Shown: piece by piece, positions 54,987-63,890 of the stretch
How the letters are laid out: each line of letters opens with the position of its first letter
Position numbering within the stretch: the stretch's first letter is position 1
Assembly: GCF_001468395.1 (NCBI RefSeq)
Contig: NZ_LNSG01000001.1
Location: forward strand, 513,486 to 577,485
From: Sphingopyxis sp. H073
GTDB taxonomy: Bacteria; Pseudomonadota; Alphaproteobacteria; Sphingomonadales; Sphingomonadaceae
DNA length: 64,000 bases
Direction of reading: 5' to 3'
Position numbers and translations under genes: made by a program
The notes under the pieces: generated by a model
What the model saw: only the letters and a program-made list of their open reading frames with translations
The model's database searches: none
What the model was told of the DNA's origin: nothing

Positions 54987-55058
54987 CGTCACCCCGGACT
55001 TGATCCGGGGTCCATTTTGCGGCGTCGCAGTGGACCCCGGATCAAGTCCGGGGTGACG
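54987..55058. repeat. Perfect 28-nt inverted repeat between mtgA and rpoH
   Basis: Arms 54987-55014 and 55031-55058 are perfect reverse complements over 28 nt, separated by a 16-nt loop. The outer ends read cgtcacccc and ggggtgacg; each arm contains ccccgg/ccgggg. It lies just after the rpoH stop, so on the minus strand it is also a likely transcript-end hairpin. Confidence 0.85.
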
Positions 55059-55073
55059 AAGAAAATACAGCGG

Positions 55074-55976
55074 CTATGCGTTGACCAGTCGCCGGTCGCC
55101 CGCCAGCTTGAGCATCGCCTTCTGCAGCTTCTCGAAGGCGCGCACTTCGATCTGGCGCACGCGTTCGCGGCTGACGTCATAGACCTGGCTCAGATCCTCG
55201 AGCGTCTTCGGATCGTCGGTCAGGCGCCGTTCGGTCAGGATATGGCGTTCGCGCTCGTTGAGCGTCGCCAGCGCTTCGGTCAGCAGCTCGTGCCGCACGT
55301 CGCGTTCCTCGGCCTCGGCCACGCGTTCGTCCTGCAGCGGACCCTCGTCGCCAAGCAGATCCTGCCACTGGCTGTCGCCGTCCTCGCCCATCGGGACGTT
55401 GAGCGAGGTGTCGCCGCCCATCGCCATGCGGCGGTTCATGCTGACGACCTCGTCCTCGGTGACGCCCAGATCCTTGGCGATCTTCGCCACATGCTCGGGG
55501 CTGAGGTCGCCGTCCTCGAACGCGTCGAGGCTGTTCTTCATCCGGCGCAGATTGAAGAACAGCTTCTTCTGCGCCGCGGTGGTGCCCATCTTCACGAGGC
55601 TCCACGACCGCAGGATGAATTCCTGGATCGAGGCGCGGATCCACCACATTGCATAGGTGGCGAGGCGGAAGCCGCGTTCGGGATCGAACTTCTTCACACC
55701 CTGCATCAGGCCGATATTGCCCTCGCTGATCAGCTCGCTGACCGGCAGGCCATAGCCGCGATAGCCCATCGCGATCTTCGCGACGAGGCGGAGGTGCGAA
55801 GTGACGAGCTGCGCCGCAGCTTCATTGTCGCCATGCTCCTGAAAGCGCTTCGCGAGCATATACTCCTGCTCGGGCGTCAGCAGCGGAAATTTGCGGATTT
55901 CGGCCAGATAGCGGTTCAGGCTCGCCTCACCGCCGAGCGCGGGCACCACTGCCGGAACATTGCTTTTGTTAGCCAT
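55074..55976 (-). CDS. rpoH: Heat-shock RNA polymerase sigma factor RpoH
   Basis: Sigma-32 family factor for chaperone and protease genes, 300 residues. Region 2 shows LVTSHLRLVAKIAMGYRGYGLPVSELISEGNIGLMQGVKKFDPERG and ATYAMWWIRASIQEFIL; the RpoH-specific box follows as QKKLFFNLRRMK (about 135-146), which distinguishes it from RpoD and RpoS types. Region 4 has LTDDPKTLEDLSQVYDVSRERVRQIE. A promoter-like pair and a short leader of about 24 nt precede it. Many sphingomonads carry more than one RpoH; only one is visible here. Confidence 0.95.
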   Translation of the reverse strand: MANKSNVPAVVPALGGEASLNRYLAEIRKFPLLTPEQEYMLAKRFQEHGDNEAAAQLVTSHLRLVAKIAMGYRGYGLPVSELISEGNIGLMQGVKKFDPERGFRLATYAMWWIRASIQEFILRSWSLVKMGTTAAQKKLFFNLRRMKNSLDAFEDGDLSPEHVAKIAKDLGVTEDEVVSMNRRMAMGGDTSLNVPMGEDGDSQWQDLLGDEGPLQDERVAEAEERDVRHELLTEALATLNERERHILTERRLTDDPKTLEDLSQVYDVSRERVRQIEVRAFEKLQKAMLKLAGDRRLVNA

Positions 55977-56005
55977 GGAGAGTGTCTTCCCTAAAACCTG
56001 AAATC

Positions 56006-56034
56006 ATTCTGCCCCGGTTGGGTCCAGCGGTCAA
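56006..56034 (-). promoter_or_regulatory. Candidate sigma-70 promoter of rpoH
   Basis: On the minus strand TTGACC (56034-56029) and CAGAAT (56011-56006) are spaced by 17 nt. Transcription would begin near 56000, only about 24 nt before the ATG, with AGGGAAG as ribosome-binding site. The short leader leaves little room for an RNA thermometer of the E. coli kind. Confidence 0.5.
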
Positions 56035-56054
56035 AATAGATTTTCATTCGAAAC

Positions 56055-57008
56055 TTAAACGCGCAGTTCATCGATCAGTTCCCGCATGTCCGCTGGGAGT
56101 TCGCTGTCGAGCGCGATGCTGTTACCGGTCACCGGATGAATAAAGCCCAAATGCGCCGCGTGCAACGCCTGACGCGTAAAATTACGGGCTTTTAATGTGT
56201 CCGACAGCGGCTTTTTGGCGCGGCCATAGACCGGGTCGCCGACCAGCGGATGGCCGATATGCGCCATATGGACGCGCACCTGATGCGTGCGGCCGGTTTC
56301 CAGTCGGCATTCGACCAATGTCGCATTCTTCAGCGGTTCGATCGTCCGGTAATGGGTGATCGCATGTTTGCCGCGCCCTTCGGCCACCACCGCCATCTTC
56401 TTGCGGTTGGTGCTCGACCGCCCGAGCGCCGCGTTGACGGTGCCGTTCGGCGGGATCGGGCGGCCGGTCGCGAGAGCCAGGTAGCGGCGGTCGATGCTGT
56501 GCGCCGCGAACTGCTTCGCCAGGCCTTCGTGCGCCTTGTCGTGCTTCGCGGCGACGATCAGCCCGCTGGTATCCTTGTCGATGCGGTGGACGATGCCGGG
56601 ACGCGCGACGCCGCCGACCCCCGACAATTGTCCCGCGCAATGGTGGAGCAGCGCATTGACCATCGTCCCGTCGAGATTGCCCGCGGCGGGGTGGACGACC
56701 ATCCCCGCAGGCTTGTCGACGACGATCAGATGCTCGTCCTCAAATGCGATGACGAGGTCCATATCCTGCGCGACATTATGCGCCGGGGCGGGGGCGGGCA
56801 GACGGACCGCGAGCGTCGCAGCCGCGGCCTTCGCCGACGGATCCCACAGCACTGCGCCCGACGCGTCCGAAACGCGGCCACCCTTGATCAGCGTCTTCAA
56901 TCGCTCGCGTGAAAGATCGGGGAGCGCCTCGGCCAGCGCCCGGTCGAGCCGCAGCCCGGCCGCGCTGTCTGCAAGCGTCACGGTCAGTATTTCGTCGTCC
57001 CCCAACAT
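56055..57008 (-). CDS. rluD: RluA-family 23S rRNA pseudouridine synthase (RluD-like)
   Basis: Isomerises uridines in 23S rRNA helix 69 (1911, 1915, 1917 in E. coli). The 317 residues have an N-terminal S4 domain (RLDRALAEALPDLSRERLKTLIKGGRV), the catalytic RPGIVHRIDKDTSGL with D144, RRYLALATGRP, and LETGRTHQVRVHMAHIGHPLVGDPVYG. The start is the ATG at 57008, giving the family-typical length. It pairs functionally with rlmH elsewhere in the window, which methylates the pseudouridine at 1915. Confidence 0.93.
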   Translation of the reverse strand: MLGDDEILTVTLADSAAGLRLDRALAEALPDLSRERLKTLIKGGRVSDASGAVLWDPSAKAAAATLAVRLPAPAPAHNVAQDMDLVIAFEDEHLIVVDKPAGMVVHPAAGNLDGTMVNALLHHCAGQLSGVGGVARPGIVHRIDKDTSGLIVAAKHDKAHEGLAKQFAAHSIDRRYLALATGRPIPPNGTVNAALGRSSTNRKKMAVVAEGRGKHAITHYRTIEPLKNATLVECRLETGRTHQVRVHMAHIGHPLVGDPVYGRAKKPLSDTLKARNFTRQALHAAHLGFIHPVTGNSIALDSELPADMRELIDELRV

Positions 57009-57132
57009 TGCTCGCGATATGGGAGCGGGGCGCCGAATTTCAAGGTGAAGGGGATGCCCCTTGCCCTTAACCATGTCCCTGCCTTAGGGAGCAGGCGCGA
57101 GCCGGAAAGGTCCGGTCTGCGGGGAGTGATCC

Positions 57133-57774
57133 ATGTCCGACGACCGCGTCGATTTCGCGTCCATGCTGGCCTCGCGGCTATGCCATGATCTCTTGAGCCC
57201 CGTCGGCGCCTTCGCCAACGGACTCGAACTGCTGGCCGACGAAAAAGACCCGGAGATGCGGGCGCGCTGCATCGAGCTGCTCGAACAGAGCGCGCGGACC
57301 TCGGCGAACAAGCTCAAATTCTTTCGCCTCGCCTTCGGGTCGGCGGGCGGTTTCGGCGAACTGGTTCCCGCCGACGAGGCGAAATCTGCGATCCAGGGCA
57401 TCATCGGCGACCGCGCGATCGACCTCAACTGGATGATCGGGACCGATCCGCTGCCCAAGCCCGCGGTGAAGATCATCCTCAACCTGTCGCTCCTTCTCGT
57501 CGATGCGCTGGTGCGCGGCGGCCGGCTCGATATCGGCTGCGAAAATCAGGGAGAGGGCATCGAGATTGCGCTGCACGTCGAGGCCGAGCGCATCTTCCTC
57601 GACGCCGATGTCGAACGCATCCTTGCCGAAGGGGAGGGCGCCAGCGCGATGACCTCGCGCACCGCGCCCGCGGTGCTCGTGCAGGCGGTGGCGAGGCAGA
57701 ATGGCGGCACGGTGATGCTGGCGCGCGAGACACCGACCACGCTGCTTGTCGGCGCGGTGCTCAAGGGTCGCTGA
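57133..57774 (+). CDS. chpT: Histidine phosphotransferase ChpT
   Basis: Phosphorelay protein that passes phosphate from the kinase CckA to CtrA and CpdR in the alphaproteobacterial cell-cycle pathway. The 213-residue protein has the dimerisation helix with LASRLCHDLLSPVGAFANGLELL (phosphorylated H18) and a degenerate HATPase-like C-terminal domain (about 100-213) without ATP-binding motifs. It is divergent from rluD and 112 nt upstream of cheA. Confidence 0.92.
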   Translation: MSDDRVDFASMLASRLCHDLLSPVGAFANGLELLADEKDPEMRARCIELLEQSARTSANKLKFFRLAFGSAGGFGELVPADEAKSAIQGIIGDRAIDLNWMIGTDPLPKPAVKIILNLSLLLVDALVRGGRLDIGCENQGEGIEIALHVEAERIFLDADVERILAEGEGASAMTSRTAPAVLVQAVARQNGGTVMLARETPTTLLVGAVLKGR

Positions 57775-57831
57775 TCGCGCTCGCGTAGCGGCGCAATTTC
57801 CTTGCACATTCTCCCCTAAACAAACCCTCCA

Positions 57832-57839
57832 TTAACCAT
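57832..57839 (+). promoter_or_regulatory. Candidate CtrA half-site upstream of cheA
   Basis: TTAACCAT, the extended CtrA half-site known from Caulobacter and relatives, 47 nt upstream of the cheA ATG. No second TTAA half at the canonical 7-nt spacing is present. The location directly after chpT and before chemotaxis genes, which are CtrA-controlled in several sphingomonads, makes it worth noting. Confidence 0.4.
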
Positions 57840-57886
57840 TGTCCGGCAATGGTGAGCCCGGGATTTTGGGGCGCACCGACACCGCA

Positions 57887-60271
57887 ATGGACGACCTGCT
57901 GAACGATTTTCTGGCCGAAACGGCCGAAATCCTTGCCGAAGCCGGCGGGGCGCTGGTCGCGTGGGAAGCCGATCCGGCCGACCGCGCGCAGCTCGACGCG
58001 ATTTTCCGTCTCGTCCACACGATCAAGGGCAGCTCGGGATTCCTCGCGCTGCCGCGCGTCACCGCGCTGGCGCACGCCGCCGAGGATGCGCTCGATCAGG
58101 TCCGGCGCGGCAACCGCCCGGCCAACGCCGCGCTCGTCACCGGCGTGCTCGGCATCGTTGACCGGCTGTCGCAGCTTTGCGCTACGCTCGGCAGCAAGGG
58201 CGCCGAACCGGCGGGCGACGACAGCGATGTGATCGGTGCGCTTGCTGCGGCGGAGGACATGTCCGAAGCGCCGGCCGAACCGGCAGAAATCCAGCTTCGC
58301 CGCGACGACGACATCGTCACCGACCTGCAGGGCTGGCGCTCGATCCGCGTCCCGCTGCCGCTGCTCGACAGCGTGATGACCGGGGTCACCGATATCGTCC
58401 TCGCGCGCAACGAATTCGCGCGGATGCTCCGCGAATCGGGCGCCGATCCCGCGCTGATCGCGGCGTTCGACCGCTTGTCCGACTCGATCGCCGGGATGCG
58501 CCAGTCGGTCAGCCAGATGCGGATGCAGCGGATCGACAAGTTGTTCGCGCCGCTGCCGCGCATCGTTCGCGATCTCGCGCAGGATCTCGGCAAGAAGGTC
58601 CGCTTTGCAACCAGCGGCGGCGAGGTCGAGCTCGACCGCGAAATGATGGAGAATATCCGCGACCCGCTGATCCACATCGTGCGCAACGCGATCGACCACG
58701 GGGTCGAGGCGCTCGACGGGCGCGTCGCGGCGGGCAAGGACGTGACCGCGACCATCGCGGTCTCGGCGCGCCAGTCGGGCAACCAGATCGAAATCGAGGT
58801 GCGCGACGACGGCCGCGGCCTGTCGCCCGACGCGCTGGTGCAAAAGGCGATCTCGGCGCGCATCCTGTCGGCGGCCGACGCGCGCGCGCTGACGCCCCGC
58901 GAAAAGCTCGAGCTCATCTTTCGCCCCGGCTTTTCGACTGCCGCCAAGATCACCTCGATCTCGGGGCGCGGCGTCGGCATGGACATCGTCAAGGCGAATG
59001 TCGAAAAGATCGGCGGTCTCGTCGAACTGCGCAACGACGAGGGCAGGGGCCTTGCCGTCGTGCTGCGCGTGCCGATGACGCTGACGATCATCTCGGGGCT
59101 CATGGTCCGCGCGGCGGGGCAATATTTCGCGATCCCGCGCGGCGCGGTGCGCGAAATCCTGCTCGAAACGAGCGACACGGTCCGCATCGAACGCGTTGGC
59201 GGCGGCGAGATCGTGACCGTGCGCGGCGAGCAATTCCCGTTGCTCCGCCTCGAAACGATTCTCGGCCGCACGCGCGATCACCGCGACGATGTCGAGGACC
59301 GCGCGCTCGTGCTCGTCCGGCCGGGACAGGGGCATAGCTATGCCCTCAGCGTCGCGGCGATCCACGATCACGAGGAACTCGTGATCAAGCCCGCCGCGCC
59401 GATGATCATGGCGACCGGCCTCTATGCCGGCACCACCTTGCCCGACAACGGGCGCCCGGTGCTGTTGCTCGACGTACAGGGAATCCTCGCCGCTGCCGCG
59501 ATCGACGCGTCGGAGGCGGGCCGCAGCCTCGATCATGCCGTCGAGGCCGAAGCGGCCGCGGCGGCCGCGCGCAACGCCGCGCAGCTACTCTTGTTCCGCG
59601 ATATCGGCGGCCGCACGCGCGGCATCCGCCTGTCGGTGATCGAGCGCGTCGAGGAAGTGCCGGCGCTCGCGCTGTTCGAAAGCGCGGGGCAGATCCAGGC
59701 GCAGATCGGCGACGACATCTTCCCCGTTCACGCGGCGAAACTCCCCGAGGGGCATGGCACGCTCAAGCTGCTGCGCCTCAACGACGGGCAGATGGTGCTT
59801 TGCTATCCGATCGAGGAGGTGGTCGATATCGTCCGCCTGCCCGACACGGTCCAGCCCGCTGCGGCGCCGGGGCTGGTCGCGGGCATTGCGCTCGTCGCGG
59901 GCGATCCGGTCGAGCTGGTCGATCCCTTCTGGCTGATGGAGCAATATGCGCGCGGTGCGGTCGCGCCCGCCGCGCGCCAGCCCATTTGCCGCATTGCCGA
60001 CGATCACGACGGCTGGGGCGACAATTTCCTCGCCCCGATCCTGCAGAGTGCGGGTTATCGCGTCGTTGCCGAGACCTCCGGCGAAACCGCCGACGTCATG
60101 CTGTGTCTGACCGACGAAGGCGCGGCGCGGGCCGGCGATGGCGATGTGCCGGTGATCCGTCTCCGCGCCTCGGCCGCGGCGGCCGGGCCCGATGACGAGA
60201 CCGTCTATCGCTATGACCGCGGTGCGCTGCTCGATGCGCTGCGTCGCCGGACCGGGGGAGCGGGCGCATGA
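57887..60271 (+). CDS. cheA: Chemotaxis histidine kinase CheA with double CheW-like region and receiver-like tail
   Basis: Kinase of the chemoreceptor complex, 794 residues. Domains: Hpt (about 1-105, LVHTIKGSSGFLAL, phosphorylated H44); no P2 domain; P3 dimerisation (about 145-205, starting at WRSIRVPLPLLDSVM); HATPase (about 210-400, HIVRNAIDHGVEAL, VRDDGRGL, GRGVGMDIV); a CheW-like domain (about 400-535); a second CheW-like segment (about 560-690, LLLFRDIGGRTRGIRLSVIERVEEVP); and a C-terminal region (about 700-794) resembling a receiver domain but with Cys where the phosphorylated Asp should be (VMLCLTDE). I chose the ATG at 57887 (MDDLLNDFLAETAEIL) over an upstream start at 57839. Confidence 0.92.
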   Translation: MDDLLNDFLAETAEILAEAGGALVAWEADPADRAQLDAIFRLVHTIKGSSGFLALPRVTALAHAAEDALDQVRRGNRPANAALVTGVLGIVDRLSQLCATLGSKGAEPAGDDSDVIGALAAAEDMSEAPAEPAEIQLRRDDDIVTDLQGWRSIRVPLPLLDSVMTGVTDIVLARNEFARMLRESGADPALIAAFDRLSDSIAGMRQSVSQMRMQRIDKLFAPLPRIVRDLAQDLGKKVRFATSGGEVELDREMMENIRDPLIHIVRNAIDHGVEALDGRVAAGKDVTATIAVSARQSGNQIEIEVRDDGRGLSPDALVQKAISARILSAADARALTPREKLELIFRPGFSTAAKITSISGRGVGMDIVKANVEKIGGLVELRNDEGRGLAVVLRVPMTLTIISGLMVRAAGQYFAIPRGAVREILLETSDTVRIERVGGGEIVTVRGEQFPLLRLETILGRTRDHRDDVEDRALVLVRPGQGHSYALSVAAIHDHEELVIKPAAPMIMATGLYAGTTLPDNGRPVLLLDVQGILAAAAIDASEAGRSLDHAVEAEAAAAAARNAAQLLLFRDIGGRTRGIRLSVIERVEEVPALALFESAGQIQAQIGDDIFPVHAAKLPEGHGTLKLLRLNDGQMVLCYPIEEVVDIVRLPDTVQPAAAPGLVAGIALVAGDPVELVDPFWLMEQYARGAVAPAARQPICRIADDHDGWGDNFLAPILQSAGYRVVAETSGETADVMLCLTDEGAARAGDGDVPVIRLRASAAAAGPDDETVYRYDRGALLDALRRRTGGAGA

Positions 60272-60705
60272 TGGACAAGCTCTACCTCGTCGCGCGGATC
60301 GCCGACACGCGCGTCGCGTTGCGCAGTCGCGCGATCAATTCGGTCGTCACTGTCGGCACTCCGGTCGAGGTGCCCGCCGCGCCGCCGCATGTCGCGGGAC
60401 TGTTCGCGCTGCGCAGCCGGGTCTTCACGCTGATCGACCCGCATGTCGTCGTCGGCCTGCCGTCGGTGCCGGTTGCACCCGGTCAGCGCGTCGTCGTCGT
60501 CGATGTCGCCGAACATGGCTATGCGCTGCTCGCCGACGAGATCGAGGATGTCTGCTTCATCGACGCGCCCGAGACGCGCGTCACCGGAAAGCTGCTGCCC
60601 GGCTGGGCGCGCGTCGCCGATGCGATGATCGAGCATGAGGGGCATTCGCTCCTCGTCGTCGATCCGTCGCATTTCATCACCTTGCCCGCCCAGCGCGCGG
60701 CATAA
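60268..60705 (+). CDS. cheW: Chemotaxis coupling protein CheW
   Basis: Adapter joining CheA to chemoreceptors. The 145 residues match a single CheW domain: LYLVARIADTRVALRSRAINSVVTV, VAGLFALRSRVFTLIDPHVVVGL and VVDVAEHGYALLADEIEDV. The start ATG overlaps the cheA stop in an ATGA, indicating translational coupling. Confidence 0.92.
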   Translation: MMDKLYLVARIADTRVALRSRAINSVVTVGTPVEVPAAPPHVAGLFALRSRVFTLIDPHVVVGLPSVPVAPGQRVVVVDVAEHGYALLADEIEDVCFIDAPETRVTGKLLPGWARVADAMIEHEGHSLLVVDPSHFITLPAQRAA

Positions 60706-60766
60706 GTTAACTAGCTGAATACTCCTTCAGGTTAGCATGGCGCGAAACCGGGGTGCGGAGGTCCTA

Positions 60767-61141
<375 letters not shown>

Positions 61142-61151
61142 GGCGGCGGCG

Positions 61152-62264
61152 ATGGGACGGCCTGCCCCCCTGATGTCAAACCCGGCGGGAGACGATCTCC
61201 CCGTCGGTCGCCGCGTCCGCGTGATGCTGGTCGACGACAGCCTTGTCGTCCGGTCCATTCTCGAGCGCATCGTCGAAGGCACGCCGGGGCTTCAGGTCTG
61301 CGCATCGGTCGCCTCGGCGCATGATGCGCTGGCGTTCCTCGCGTCGGAGCCCGTAGATGTCGTTGTGCTCGACATCGAAATGCCCGGCATGAACGGCATC
61401 GACGCGCTGCCGCACATATTGGAGCGCGCCGCCAATGCGCGCGTGCTGATCCTTTCGTCGAACTGCGTCGAAGGCGGCCCCGCCGCGATCGAGGCGCTCG
61501 CGCTCGGCGCCAGCGACACGCTCGCCAAGCCTGGACGCGGCAGCTTTTCGGGGCGCTTCGCCGAGGTGCTCACCGAACGCATCCTCTCGCTCGGCCAGCG
61601 TCAGGCGATTCCCGCCGCGACGCGTATCGCCTATCGCCCTCCCGCACCCCCCGCACCGGTCGTGGTCGATGCCGACCAGTCGCTCGAATGCATCGCGGTC
61701 GCGGCGTCGACCGGCGGAATTCCGGCGTTTGCCAATTTTATCACCCACCTCGACCCGCGGGTCACTGCGCCGATCCTGCTGACCCAGCACCTGCCCGACG
61801 CCTTCATGGAGTTCTACGCCAAGCAGATCGCGACGATGACGGGACGCAAGGTGTGCGTGGCCGCGGCGGGCATGGCGGTCGAGGCGAACCGCATCTATCT
61901 CGCGCCCGGCGACGCGCATCTGATGGTTGTTGCGAACGGCGCGCGCCGTGAAATCGCGCTCGACCGCCGGCCGGTCGAGAACGGCTGCTGCCCCTCGGCC
62001 GATCCTATGCTCGCGTCGGTCGCCGACGTTTACGGCAAGGGCGGCGTGGCGGTGGTGCTCAGCGGCATGGGCCGCGACGGCGCGAACGGCGCCGCGCGGC
62101 TGAAATCGGCGGGCGGCACGATCTTCGCGCAGGCGCCCGAAAGCTGCGTGATCTGGGGGATGCCCGGTGCGGTCGCCAAGGCGGGGCTCGCGACCGCTAC
62201 GCTAAACCCCGACGCGATCGCGCTGATGCTCGGCAGCTTCCTTGCCGGACGCCGCGCGTCATGA
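61152..62264 (+). CDS. cheB: Protein-glutamate methylesterase CheB
   Basis: Removes methyl groups from chemoreceptor glutamates when phosphorylated. The 370-residue protein has a receiver domain (about 22-140; MLVDDSLVV, phosphoacceptor D74 in VLDIEMPGMNG, K126) joined by a Pro-rich linker to the esterase domain with the triad S186 (AASTGG), H213 (TQHLP) and D309 (SGMGRDG). An in-frame ATG at 61173 is an alternative start. It overlaps cheR by 4 nt. Confidence 0.95.
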   Translation: MGRPAPLMSNPAGDDLPVGRRVRVMLVDDSLVVRSILERIVEGTPGLQVCASVASAHDALAFLASEPVDVVVLDIEMPGMNGIDALPHILERAANARVLILSSNCVEGGPAAIEALALGASDTLAKPGRGSFSGRFAEVLTERILSLGQRQAIPAATRIAYRPPAPPAPVVVDADQSLECIAVAASTGGIPAFANFITHLDPRVTAPILLTQHLPDAFMEFYAKQIATMTGRKVCVAAAGMAVEANRIYLAPGDAHLMVVANGARREIALDRRPVENGCCPSADPMLASVADVYGKGGVAVVLSGMGRDGANGAARLKSAGGTIFAQAPESCVIWGMPGAVAKAGLATATLNPDAIALMLGSFLAGRRAS

Positions 62265-63133
62265 TGGGGGGCTCGGCGAGCGAGTCCGCCTATCGCGTGC
62301 TGATGGGCGTGCTTGAATCGCGGACCGGGCAGACGCTGTCGCCGAACCGCATCTGGCGGATCGAAATGTCGCTGAAGCCGGTGATGCAGCGTCACGGTAT
62401 CGCCGACCTCGACGCGCTCGTCGCGGCGCTCGTCACCTCGAACAGCCGCCAGTTGCTCGACGATACCGTCGATGCCATGCTCAATAACGAAACATATTTT
62501 TATCGTGAACACAGTGTGTTCGACGATATAGCTTCCAATGCGCTCGAACATCTTCGGCAGATCAATGCACGCCAGCGCCGGCTCACTATCTGGCATTGCG
62601 GCGTTTCGACCGGGCAGGAAGCCTATTCGATGGCGATGCTGCTCGCCGAGCATGACATGAAATGGGCGGGCTGGCAGATCGATATCGTCGGTACCGACGT
62701 CAGCTATCATGCGATCGGCCGCGCGCGCGTTGGCCTGTATAGCCAGTTCGAGATCCAGCGCGGGCTGCCGGTCCAGCGCATGGTGCGCTGGTTCGACCAG
62801 ACCGAGGGGGGGTGGCTCGCCAAGGCCGACCTGCGTCGCCGGATCGATTTCTCGGTGCAGAATATGCTTACCGACCGTCCGCCGCTCGCGGGCACCGCCG
62901 ACCTGATCTTCTGCCGCAATCTCCTGCTCTATTTTTCGGCCGACATGCGGAAAAAGGCGTTCGCGAAACTGCGCGCGATGGCGGCGCCGCAAAGCTTCCT
63001 TGTCCTCGGTGCGGGTGAGACGGTGCTCGGCCAGACCGACCAGTTCGTCGCGAGTCCCCGGCTTCGCGGCTTGTACGAGCCCGCCGACCAGCAGGTGCGC
63101 CGCCCCGGCATCTCGCCCTCGATCGCTGCCTGA
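62261..63133 (+). CDS. cheR: Chemoreceptor methyltransferase CheR
   Basis: SAM-dependent methylation of receptor glutamates, opposing CheB. The 290 residues have an N-terminal helical domain (GQTLSPNRIWRIEMSLKPVM), NNETYFYREHSVFDDI, WHCGVSTGQEAYSMAMLLAE (SAM site) and DLIFCRNLLLYFSADMRKKAF. Complete, without the TPR extension found in some CheR types. Overlaps the cheB stop. Confidence 0.95.
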   Translation: MMGGSASESAYRVLMGVLESRTGQTLSPNRIWRIEMSLKPVMQRHGIADLDALVAALVTSNSRQLLDDTVDAMLNNETYFYREHSVFDDIASNALEHLRQINARQRRLTIWHCGVSTGQEAYSMAMLLAEHDMKWAGWQIDIVGTDVSYHAIGRARVGLYSQFEIQRGLPVQRMVRWFDQTEGGWLAKADLRRRIDFSVQNMLTDRPPLAGTADLIFCRNLLLYFSADMRKKAFAKLRAMAAPQSFLVLGAGETVLGQTDQFVASPRLRGLYEPADQQVRRPGISPSIAA

Positions 63134-63200
63134 CCTTGCTTTTTGCGCCTTGGTGGCGCAAGCGAAGCGCTGGGCTGGGCAAGGACGGACCGCGACACGC

Positions 63201-63890
63201 ATGAGCGATTTTATCGAACGCTGGTCTCCCAATTTCGACGAGCGTTCGCTGCCCATTTCGATGATCGTGCTTCACTATACCGGCATGAGGACCGGCGCCG
63301 AAGCCCTTGATCGGCTTGCGGATCCCGAGGCCAAGGTGTCGGCGCACTATGTCGTCAGCGAGGACGGGCAGATCACCCACATGGTGCCCGAGGAGAAGCG
63401 CGCCTGGCACGCCGGAAAATCGCACTGGCGCGGGGTCAGCGACATCAATTCGGCGAGCGTCGGGATCGAGATCGTCAATCCGGGGCATGAATTCGGCTAT
63501 GTGCCCTTTCCCGACCCGCAGGTCGCGTCGGTCGTCCGCCTCGTGCATATGATCAAGGATCGCCATTCGATCACCCGCGGCAATGTCGTCGGCCATTCGG
63601 ACATCGCGCCGACGCGCAAGCAGGATCCGGGCGAGCTCTTTCCGTGGGAGGAACTCGCGCGCCGCCGTCTTGCGCTGCCGCGCCCGACCAAGAAACTGAC
63701 CGATCCGCTGTGGACCGACGCGGGCTTCCTGCTCGCGCTCGAACGCTTCGGTTATGACGTGACCGACGGCTTCGCGGCGACCGTCGCCTTCCAGCGCCGC
63801 TTCCGGCCCGAGCTGATCGACGGGACGATCGACGGCGAATGCCGTGCAATCCTGCTCGCGCTGCTGCTGCCGCAGCCCGAGGGCAGTTGA
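63201..63890 (+). CDS. AmpD-like N-acetylmuramoyl-L-alanine amidase
   Basis: Zinc amidase that cuts the bond between MurNAc and the stem peptide. The 229-residue protein has an Amidase_2 domain: MIVLHYTGMRTG (first zinc His), RAWHAGKSHWRG, SVGIEIVNPG and VVGHSDIAPTRKQDPG (zinc His, catalytic Lys, Asp). The last 50 residues (LERFGYDVTD...AFQRRFRPELIDG) resemble a peptidoglycan-binding domain of the AmiD group. No signal peptide is seen, so it may recycle cell-wall fragments in the cytosol. Position after cheR does not prove a link to chemotaxis. Confidence 0.9.
   Translation: MSDFIERWSPNFDERSLPISMIVLHYTGMRTGAEALDRLADPEAKVSAHYVVSEDGQITHMVPEEKRAWHAGKSHWRGVSDINSASVGIEIVNPGHEFGYVPFPDPQVASVVRLVHMIKDRHSITRGNVVGHSDIAPTRKQDPGELFPWEELARRRLALPRPTKKLTDPLWTDAGFLLALERFGYDVTDGFAATVAFQRRFRPELIDGTIDGECRAILLALLLPQPEGS

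Noticed and set aside
55977..56054. RNA thermometer in the rpoH leader
   Set aside because: The inferred leader is only about 24 nt and no stable pairing with the ribosome-binding site is visible.
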